DNA from: an uncultured Eubacteriales bacterium
GTDB lineage: Bacteria; Bacillota; Clostridia; Oscillospirales; Oscillospiraceae
NCBI GenBank assembly: GCA_900551495.1
Contig: URWG01000042.1
Location: forward strand, 1-12,974
Direction of reading: 5' to 3'
Length of the DNA stretch: 12,974 nucleotides
Below the pieces are notes generated by a model, which ran no database searches, was not told the origin of the DNA, and saw only the letters and a program-made list of their open reading frames with translations. A program made the translations under genes and the position numbers. Below are positions 7,728 to 12,974 of this stretch, one piece after another; the stretch's first letter is position 1, and each line of letters opens with the position of its first letter.

Positions 7728-8705
7728 ATGAAACTGATTTATAGAACGGCGGCGGTCGCGCTGTCGTTGCTGCTGTTGCTCGGCGGTGTTTGGGCAGCGC
7801 CGGAGACGGTCATTCCGGGCGGCAATACGATCGGCTTGGAGCTGAAGACCGACGGGGTGACGATCGTTGAATTTTCCGATCCCGCGCCGGAAAAAGCGGG
7901 CTTGCGGCGCGGCGATCTGCTGCAAAAAATCGACGGGACACCCGTGGCATCGACGCAGGACATCGTGATGCTCGTCGAGCGGTCGGCGGGACGGGTGCTG
8001 CGGCTGACGGTGCAGCGCGAGGGCAAGGAAAAAACGGTTCGTCTCGCGGCGAAGCGGGACGGCGGCGTTTGGCGGCTCGGAATTTTGGTGCGCGACGGGA
8101 TCACCGGCATCGGGACGGTGACTTATTACGACACAGAAAACGGCACGTTCGGCGCGCTCGGACACGGCGTAAATTACGGCAGCTCCGGCGACCTGCTGCC
8201 CATGCGCGAGGGGACGGTGCTGGCGTCGCAGGTGTCGTCCGTCACACGCGGCGAAAAGGGCGCGGCGGGGGAGCTGCGGGGGGCAATCCGACGCGGCGGC
8301 GCGTGCGGCGAGATTTCGAAAAATACGAATTGCGGCATTTTCGGCGCCATGCCCGCCGCCGACGGCGCTGCGGTGCCGATTGCAAGCCCCGCGCAGGCGC
8401 ATACGGGCGCGGCGACCATCCTTTCCAATGTCGAGGGGACGGAGGTCGGGGAGTACCGCGTGCGCATTATCGCCGTGCAGCCGCATGACGCACGGGGACG
8501 AAACCTGCTGCTGGAGGTGACCGACCCGACGCTGCTGGAAAAGACCGGCGGCATCGTGCAGGGAATGTCGGGCAGTCCGATCATGCAGGACGGGCGGCTG
8601 ATCGGCGCGGTGACGCATGTCCTTATCGACGATCCGACGCGAGGATACGGAATTTTTATCGAGACGATGCTTGCCGCCGCTGAGCAGGACAGCAGCGCGG
8701 CATAG
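7728..8705 (+). CDS. spoIVB: SpoIVB serine peptidase (family S55)
   Basis: Sporulation peptidase of 325 residues, shorter than B. subtilis SpoIVB (425). A signal or anchor helix spans about 5-23. A PDZ domain covers about 44-108 (AGLRRGDLLQKIDG). The S55 domain has the catalytic histidine H146 in FGALGHGV, aspartate D266 in VTDP, and serine S281 in GIVQGMSGSPI; the 15-residue Asp-Ser spacing is the same as Asp363-Ser378 in B. subtilis. The family-typical TRGYGIFIE is at 304-312. In B. subtilis the protein is secreted from the forespore into the intermembrane space and triggers pro-sigma-K processing; many Clostridia keep SpoIVB without that partner system. The start has GGGGGAGG six bases upstream. 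Oddly, the usual neighbours recN and spo0A are absent on both sides. No convincing sigma-F or sigma-G promoter was found. Confidence 0.95.
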   Translation: MKLIYRTAAVALSLLLLLGGVWAAPETVIPGGNTIGLELKTDGVTIVEFSDPAPEKAGLRRGDLLQKIDGTPVASTQDIVMLVERSAGRVLRLTVQREGKEKTVRLAAKRDGGVWRLGILVRDGITGIGTVTYYDTENGTFGALGHGVNYGSSGDLLPMREGTVLASQVSSVTRGEKGAAGELRGAIRRGGACGEISKNTNCGIFGAMPAADGAAVPIASPAQAHTGAATILSNVEGTEVGEYRVRIIAVQPHDARGRNLLLEVTDPTLLEKTGGIVQGMSGSPIMQDGRLIGAVTHVLIDDPTRGYGIFIETMLAAAEQDSSAA

Positions 8706-8746
8706 CGGAGGCTCACCGCAGACGGCGAAAGCTTTTGACCATCGGG

Positions 8747-8773
8747 CGGGCTGGAAACAGCCCGTTCGTTTTT
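8747..8773 (+). terminator. Rho-independent terminator after spoIVB
   Basis: CGGGCTG (8747-8753), GAAA tetraloop, CAGCCCG (8758-8764), then TTCG and five T. It isolates spoIVB from the surface-protein gene downstream. Confidence 0.9.
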
Positions 8774-8792
8774 ATTTCATGTTTATTTCATG
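8771..8792. repeat. Perfect 11-bp tandem duplication
   Basis: TTTATTTCATG occurs twice back to back, starting in the T-tract of the spoIVB terminator. A 7-bp hairpin GCCGCAG (8792-8798) / CTGCGGC (8808-8814) follows it and lies 8 nt before the -35 box of the next promoter. Confidence 0.8.
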
Positions 8793-8822
8793 CCGCAGCC
8801 CCCTGCTCTGCGGCGGGGCGTG

Positions 8823-8851
8823 TTGACATCTTCCCAAAAATGTGGTATAAC
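8823..8851 (+). promoter_or_regulatory. Sigma-A-type promoter of the LRR/SLH gene
   Basis: Consensus -35 TTGACA (8823-8828), exactly 17 nt, then -10 TATAAC (8846-8851), with an extended-10 TG at 8843-8844. Transcription would begin near 8858. The leader then holds a hairpin GCGCCG-AGA-CGGCGC (8867-8881) before the ribosome binding site GGGAGG (8901-8906). Confidence 0.85.
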
Positions 8852-8911
8852 ATCCCACAGAGGGAAGCGCCGAGACGGCGCCTCCGAAACGAGATATAAC
8901 GGGAGGTTCCA

Positions 8912-11518
8912 ATGATGAAACGCTTGCTATCCGTGCTGCTTGCGGCGGTGCTGCTGCTCGCGCTGCTGCCGACCGCGCTTGTGTCTGCGGAGGAGACGCC
9001 GACGCTGATTGAGTACCCCGTCGAGGGCGGCAGCTTATACTTTGATCCGACGACGCAAACCGTCGAGAGTGCCGACAAGACGATCACCGCGATCGACCTC
9101 CCGTCCGAGATCGGCGGCGTGGCGGTCAAGAAGCTGAAAAGCGGCTTGTTTTACTGTAACGATACGCTTCGAAGTCTGAAAATCGCGGCGGGCGTGGACC
9201 TGATTGACGAGAGCGCTTTCGCCGAATGTACCGCGCTGGAGGAGGTCACGCTCCTCGGCGTGAAAACCGTCGGATGGCGCGCCTTTGCCGACTGCCCGAA
9301 GCTGAAAACGCTGACGCTTGCGGGGGTTGAGGTTCTGGAATACAACGCATTTTCATACTGCACCTCGCTGGAGACCGTGGCGCTCCCGGACGGGCTGCGC
9401 GTTATCGGCAGCGAGGCGTTTGCCGGCTGTGCGGCGATGACAGAGCTGCCGTCGCTTCCGACGAGCTTAGAGCAGGTTGACGGCGCCGCGTTCTATAAAA
9501 CCGCTGCGTGGGATAATGACGAAAGCTGGTCGGACGAGCTGCTCTGCAAGGACGGCTGGCTGCTGTACAGCCGCAACAACAAGCGCGAGACCGTGTCCGT
9601 TCCCGACGGTATCCGCGGCATTGCGGGCAGTGCCTTCAGTCAGCATGAAAATCTCCTCTCCGTCCGTCTGCCGGAGGGCGTGGAGTGCATCGGTGAGGCG
9701 GCATTCCTTATGAACAGCCGTCTGAAAAAGGTCACCTTCCCCGCAAGCCTGAAAGCCATCGGGCGGTCTGCTTTTCTTTACTGCACCGATCTGACGGCGG
9801 CTTGCTTCCTCGGCGACGCGCCGAGCATCGGGCAGAAGGCGTTTTACGACGACTATAAGGACAGCTTTAGCAGTGCGACAAAGACGCTGCCGATCAAGAA
9901 TCTGACGCTCTACTATCTCCCCGCACGGACGGGCTGGACGGCGATGACGGAATACGTCACCGCGCCGTGGGACGGCAACACGATCCCGACCGGAAATATG
10001 ACGTATAAGATTGACGGCGGCGAGCTGTATTTCGAGCTTGAAACGGGCACGGTGAGCGGCGTCAGCGGTACACTGACCCATTTGGAGCTGCCGGAAAAGA
10101 TCAACGGCTCCTACGTCCGCCGCATTGCCGCGAACGCTTTTGCGGGGCAGACGGAGCTGACGACCGTCACGCTGCCCGAGAGCGTATTTGTCCTCGGCGA
10201 CAGCGCGTTCAGCGGCTGCACGGCACTGCGGACGGTCAAGCTGCCGCAGCGGATGCAGTCGATCGGCAGGGCTGCCTTCTGCGACTGCTCGGCGCTGCAA
10301 AGCGTGACGCTGCCGCAGGGCTTGACGACTGTTCCCTACCGTGCGTTCCGTGACTGCAAATCGCTCAATTACGTCAGTATTCCCGACGGCGTAACGAGCA
10401 TTATCGGCGAGGCGTTCCGCGGCTGCTCGCTGCTGACGCGCCTGAGCTTTCCGGAGAGCCTGACGGAAATTAACATCGAAGCCTTCTGCGGCTGCCTCGC
10501 GCTGGAGAACCTTACCCTGCCGTCGAAGCTGGAAACGATCGGCGAGTATGCCTTTGCTTCCTGCAATGCGCTGAAAACCGTTACCATTCCCGCGTCGGTC
10601 CGGTATATGTACCTCAGCTTTGCGGACTGCAAGGCACTGCGCGAGGTGTATTTCCTCGGCGACGAGCCGACGAACGCCAATACTGCGTTTGCCGGCTGCA
10701 CGGATATTACGATCTACTATACCGAGGGGAAGGACGGCTGGACGACGCCCGAATGGAACGGCTATCCCGCCTACCCCATCCCTCATAAGCACAGCTTCAC
10801 CTCGCAGGTCGTTGCGCCGACCTGCACTGCGGACGGCTACACGCTGGAGAGCTGCGCCTGCGGAGAAAGCCGCAAGACCAACGAGGTCAAGGCGCTCGGG
10901 CACAGCTACAAGGACGGCGTCTGCACACGCTGCGGTCAGCGCGACCCCGACGCCAAGCCGACGGTCAGCTTCGTTGACATTCCCGAGAAGGCGTGGTATC
11001 GGAGCGCGGTGGAGTACGCCGTGGAGCACGAGCTGATGAACGGCGTCGGCGACGGTAAGTTCAACCCCGAGGGCAGCATGACCCGTGCAATGCTGGTCAC
11101 GGTGCTTTGGCGCAACGCCGGAGCGCCGAAAACCGAGAGCAGCCGCTTTACCGATGTCCCGTCGGGCAGATGGTTCAGCACGGCGGTCGCTTGGGCGGCG
11201 GAGTGCGGCGTGGTCAACGGCGTCGGGGACGGCAAATTTGATCCGGACGGCGCGATCACCCGCGAGCAGATGGCGGCAATTTTGTTCCGTTACGCCGACA
11301 ACACGAAGGTGAATACCGAAAAGCGCGGCGATTTCGCGCAGTTTGCGGACGCCGGGAAGGTCAGCCGCTGGGCAAAGGAAGCGCTGTCGTGGACGGTCGC
11401 CGAGAATATCATCGGCGGCAGCAAGGAGGGCGGCAAGCTCTACCTTGACCCGCAGGGCAACGCCACCCGCGCACAGGTCGCGGCAATCCTCATGCGCTAT
11501 CTGGAAAAGACCGCCTGA
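8912..11518 (+). CDS. Secreted BspA-type leucine-rich-repeat surface protein with three SLH domains
   Basis: An 868-residue surface protein. A signal peptide spans about 1-26 (cleavage near VSA-EE). Two LRR_5 (BspA/TpLRR) blocks follow, at about 33-355 and 362-615, built from repeats of the form AFxxCxxLxxVxLPxxLxxIG. Each block opens with a similar module: residues 35-45, containing EGGSLYF, and residues 364-375, containing DGGELYF, which points to internal duplication. A cysteine-rich linker at 626-676 (C638, C648, C650, C671, C674, with HSF and GHSYKDGVCTRCG) resembles a spacer found in many clostridial surface proteins. Three SLH domains follow at about 685-738, 745-798 and 806-866, which in this family bind pyruvylated cell-wall polymer non-covalently. 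The LRR part probably mediates binding to host, mucin or other cells; this is inference. ATG 8912 and 8915 are both possible starts; the ribosome binding site is 5 or 8 nt away. Confidence 0.93.
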   Translation: MMKRLLSVLLAAVLLLALLPTALVSAEETPTLIEYPVEGGSLYFDPTTQTVESADKTITAIDLPSEIGGVAVKKLKSGLFYCNDTLRSLKIAAGVDLIDESAFAECTALEEVTLLGVKTVGWRAFADCPKLKTLTLAGVEVLEYNAFSYCTSLETVALPDGLRVIGSEAFAGCAAMTELPSLPTSLEQVDGAAFYKTAAWDNDESWSDELLCKDGWLLYSRNNKRETVSVPDGIRGIAGSAFSQHENLLSVRLPEGVECIGEAAFLMNSRLKKVTFPASLKAIGRSAFLYCTDLTAACFLGDAPSIGQKAFYDDYKDSFSSATKTLPIKNLTLYYLPARTGWTAMTEYVTAPWDGNTIPTGNMTYKIDGGELYFELETGTVSGVSGTLTHLELPEKINGSYVRRIAANAFAGQTELTTVTLPESVFVLGDSAFSGCTALRTVKLPQRMQSIGRAAFCDCSALQSVTLPQGLTTVPYRAFRDCKSLNYVSIPDGVTSIIGEAFRGCSLLTRLSFPESLTEINIEAFCGCLALENLTLPSKLETIGEYAFASCNALKTVTIPASVRYMYLSFADCKALREVYFLGDEPTNANTAFAGCTDITIYYTEGKDGWTTPEWNGYPAYPIPHKHSFTSQVVAPTCTADGYTLESCACGESRKTNEVKALGHSYKDGVCTRCGQRDPDAKPTVSFVDIPEKAWYRSAVEYAVEHELMNGVGDGKFNPEGSMTRAMLVTVLWRNAGAPKTESSRFTDVPSGRWFSTAVAWAAECGVVNGVGDGKFDPDGAITREQMAAILFRYADNTKVNTEKRGDFAQFADAGKVSRWAKEALSWTVAENIIGGSKEGGKLYLDPQGNATRAQVAAILMRYLEKTA

Positions 11519-11546
11519 GTAAATTTGAATTGCATTATGAAAATAG

Positions 11547-11570
11547 GAGCGCCCGAGCAATCGGGCGCTC
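11547..11570. terminator. Strong hairpin after the LRR/SLH gene, possibly bidirectional
   Basis: A perfect 10-bp stem GAGCGCCCGA (11547-11556) / TCGGGCGCTC (11561-11570) with a GCAA tetraloop. Downstream on the plus strand the T-tract is poor (GTTCAACGTT). On the minus strand the hairpin is followed by CTATTTTC. It could stop transcription from both converging units. Confidence 0.75.
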
Positions 11571-11580
11571 GTTCAACGTT

Positions 11581-11634
11581 CATAGGGGGCGGCGCGCCCC
11601 GCGCGATGTAGGGGGCGGCATCCCTGACGCCGGC
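11581..11634. repeat. Two tandem GTAGGGGGCGGC palindrome units
   Basis: Two adjacent units start TAGGGGGCGGC (11583 and 11610). The first continues GCGCCCCGCGCG and the second CATCCCTGACGCCGG, each able to form a short GC hairpin. They are related to the GTAGGG units near 6059-6139. Confidence 0.6.
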
Positions 11635-11650
11635 AATATGTCAAGCAAAT

Positions 11651-11697
11651 GAAAACCAACGGCGGTGCGGGGAGTGTTTTGCTCCTTCGCACCGCCG
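11651..11697 (-). terminator. Terminator of the miaB-ylbF-cooT operon
   Basis: A 10-bp stem CGGCGGTGCG (11660-11669) / CGCACCGCCG (11688-11697) with an inner GGAG/CTCC pairing (11671-11674 with 11682-11685). Read on the minus strand it is followed by TTGGTTTTC, a modest T-rich tail. It lies 16 nt beyond the stop codon of the CooT-like gene. Confidence 0.75.
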
Positions 11698-11713
11698 ATT
11701 ATTCCAAAGATTT

Positions 11714-11902
11714 TTACGCTTCCTTAACGACCGCGCAACCCTCGACGAGATTCGCCATCATTAGCGTACCGTGAATCGCCATCTGCCGCTCCATTAGGTC
11801 GGTCAGGATCACCATGTCGCCGTCGCATTCGATCTTCATGACATTTTGCATGGCAACATTTTCCTTTTTCAGCTCATTTTTGTAGACCGTAGAAAGACAC
11901 AT
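11714..11902 (-). CDS. CooT-like nickel-binding protein
   Basis: A 62-residue protein matching the CooT family: the N-terminal MCLSTVYK, then ENVAMQNVMKIECDGD, ILTDLMERQMAIHG and a final ANLVEG. CooT of Rhodospirillum rubrum is a small homodimer that binds Ni(II) through the cysteine after the initiator methionine, and serves carbon monoxide dehydrogenase maturation. Cys2 is present here, with further cysteines at 26 and 56. No carbon monoxide dehydrogenase genes are in the window, as is usual for the many clostridial homologues whose client is unknown. The start is 14 nt after the preceding gene's stop codon, with AGGGGGCGAG as a plausible ribosome binding site. It is the last gene of the minus-strand operon and is followed by a terminator. 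Confidence 0.87.
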   Translation of the reverse strand: MCLSTVYKNELKKENVAMQNVMKIECDGDMVILTDLMERQMAIHGTLMMANLVEGCAVVKEA

Positions 11903-11916
11903 TTGTGCTCGCCCCC

Positions 11917-12504
11917 TTATTTCAGCGCCGCCAGCACCGCGGACAGACGCAGATTGCCCTTTTCAAACTCGCTCACGGCGGCAAGCACCTGCTCTGCCGC
12001 GGTGTGATTGCCCAGCGCTTCGAGCTTTTTTGCAAGCTCCGCCAGCTCATTTGCATGGGCGGCGTTGTGGTTGACCATATACTGCATCAGCGCCAGCGTT
12101 TCCTGCATCGGGTCGCAGCCGCCGCAGGTGCTGCAATCGTGCGTGCAGTTTGCGGAATCCGGATCGATGGTGAGCCCGATGGCGGAATTGAGCTCGCCCG
12201 CAAGCTCGCTTATAACTTCCTCTGCGGCGCGCATTTCGGCAAGCGTTTCGCTCCTACCGATCTCGTCATAAACTGCACGCAGCCTTGCGGAAACGCTGTC
12301 GATAAGCGTTTTGTCGCGCTCGGCTTCGGATTTTTTGCCCTCCTGTTCAAGCACGGCCGCCTGGACGTTGTATTCGTTTATCAGCGCTTTAAGCTCGCTG
12401 TCGGCATCGTATTTTGCCTTTGCCGCCCTGTATGCGGCAAGCTCTTCGCTCTTTTCCAGCTCCGTGGTGAATGCCGTTATGGCGTTTTTCATCTGTTCTG
12501 TCAT
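11917..12504 (-). CDS. YlbF/YmcA-family protein with a four-cysteine insert and extra C-terminal helical domain
   Basis: A 195-residue protein. Residues 5-112 form the helical Com_YlbF domain (SEELAAYRAAKAKYDADSELKALINEYN pattern), as in B. subtilis YlbF and YmcA, which with YaaT form the Fe-S Ric complex affecting RNase Y, competence and sporulation. Residues 120-130 contain a CX3CX2CX2C motif (C120, C124, C127, C130), a likely metal or Fe-S site. Residues 133-195 form another helical domain with HNAAHANELAELAKKLEALG and a FEKGNLRL segment; from memory it resembles a small protein often encoded beside CooT in Clostridia, there with a His-rich head. The ATG at 12504 is 22 nt past the miaB stop codon, with AAAGGAA upstream. 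A longer TTG start (12552) overlapping miaB is less likely. The gene following miaB is ymcA in B. subtilis too, which supports the family call. Confidence 0.85.
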   Translation of the reverse strand: MTEQMKNAITAFTTELEKSEELAAYRAAKAKYDADSELKALINEYNVQAAVLEQEGKKSEAERDKTLIDSVSARLRAVYDEIGRSETLAEMRAAEEVISELAGELNSAIGLTIDPDSANCTHDCSTCGGCDPMQETLALMQYMVNHNAAHANELAELAKKLEALGNHTAAEQVLAAVSEFEKGNLRLSAVLAALK

Positions 12505-12526
12505 TTTCTTTGATGTTCCTTTCGGT

Positions 12527-12974
12527 TTATTGTTCCTTGATCCTTCCGGCAAGCGCGTATCCGCCGGCCGTATCTATTATCACATCCGCAAATTCACCCG
12601 CGGGAACGGGCTTGTCGAATGTAACTATCTTGTTTTGTGTGCTTCTTCCGCAGGGAATGCCGTTTTTGTTCAGCCCGTCGGAAAGCACGCGCACCGTTTC
12701 GCCGATAAAGCGCGCATTAAGCTCCTCCGCGATCCCGTTTTCGAGCTCGGAAAGCGCCTTGAAGCGTTGATTGCTTATATCCCGCGGGATCTGACCTTCC
12801 ATTTTGTCGGCAACGGTGCCGACACGGCGGGAATATATAAAGGTGTAAATCATGTCGAACCCGACCTGCTTTACAAGCGAAAGCGTCTGCTCGAAATCCT
12901 CGTCGGTTTCGGTCGGAAAACCGCATATTATATCCGTCGTGAGCGAAACGCCGGGCACCTTTTCCTTTATTTCA
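12527..12974 (-). CDS. miaB: tRNA methylthiotransferase MiaB, C-terminal fragment (5' end outside window)
   Basis: The frame is open to the window edge, so roughly the last 148 codons are present. The family methylthiolates N6-isopentenyladenosine at position 37 of tRNAs reading UNN codons, using two [4Fe-4S] clusters. Visible here are the end of the radical SAM barrel (SLTTDIICGFPTETDEDF), the YSRRVGTVADKMEGQIP segment in the place of the family's YSxRxGTxAAxMxxQVP, the RFKAL helix, and a TRAM RNA-binding domain from FIGETVRVL to the C-terminus. The cluster-binding cysteines are outside the window. RimO and MtaB are the alternatives; the KM-x-Q-x-P form after the GT motif and the following YlbF-type gene favour MiaB. 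It is first in the visible operon. Confidence 0.9.
   Translation of the reverse strand, partial: EIKEKVPGVSLTTDIICGFPTETDEDFEQTLSLVKQVGFDMIYTFIYSRRVGTVADKMEGQIPRDISNQRFKALSELENGIAEELNARFIGETVRVLSDGLNKNGIPCGRSTQNKIVTFDKPVPAGEFADVIIDTAGGYALAGRIKEQ

Noticed and set aside
9467..11560. Long minus-strand frame (697 codons) opposite the LRR/SLH gene
   Set aside because: It mirrors the codon pattern of a GC-rich repetitive gene; the protein is low-complexity and without family features, while the plus strand has signal peptide, LRR and SLH domains.
11557..11660. tRNA, rRNA or riboswitch in the gap between converging genes
   Set aside because: Only two terminator-type hairpins and GTAGGG palindromes are visible; no cloverleaf or known aptamer core was recognised.
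12505..12552. TTG start extending the YlbF-like protein into miaB
   Set aside because: It would overlap the miaB 3' end by 26 nt with no supporting ribosome binding site, and the family begins near the ATG at 12504.

Overview
The window is GC-rich chromosomal DNA from a bacterium of class Clostridia, probably Oscillospirales-like (inference). Support comes from the style of GyrA and GyrB, a SpoIVB sporulation peptidase, a secreted leucine-rich-repeat protein with three SLH domains, a MiaB-YlbF gene pair, and several palindromic repeat families common in such genomes. The organism is therefore expected to be a Gram-positive anaerobe with at least part of the endospore programme. No rRNA, tRNA, CRISPR array or classical insertion sequence was seen.

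Layout, plus strand: the 3' end of gyrB (1-399); a repeat-filled gap of about 940 bp holding a small AT-rich GIY-YIG nuclease gene (636-923); gyrA (1338-3818); a repeat block; a two-gene operon of a YcxB-like membrane protein and hemW (4053-5953) closed by a terminator; a second repeat block (6001-6260); a DUF2461 gene and a membrane-anchored hypothetical gene (6370-7541) with a terminator; spoIVB (7728-8705) with a terminator; and, behind a near-consensus sigma-A promoter, a large LRR/SLH surface protein gene (8912-11518). Converging from the right on the minus strand is a tight operon: miaB (3' part, cut by the window edge), a YlbF-family protein with a four-cysteine insert and an extra C-terminal helical domain, and a CooT-like nickel-binding protein. 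Two strong hairpins separate the converging units.

Gyrase (gyrB, gyrA), haem trafficking (hemW), sporulation (spoIVB), cell surface (LRR/SLH) and tRNA modification (miaB) are independent functions. The non-routine features are two. First, an array of inverted-repeat modules lies between gyrB and gyrA. Three forward/reverse pairs are present: one encloses the GIY-YIG gene and two enclose the same 36-nt spacer. This looks like a nuclease-linked repeat element with gene-less derivatives, comparable in logic to REP/RAYT systems. Second, the YlbF-like protein appears to be a fusion, with a CxxxCxxCxxC motif, sitting directly next to CooT.
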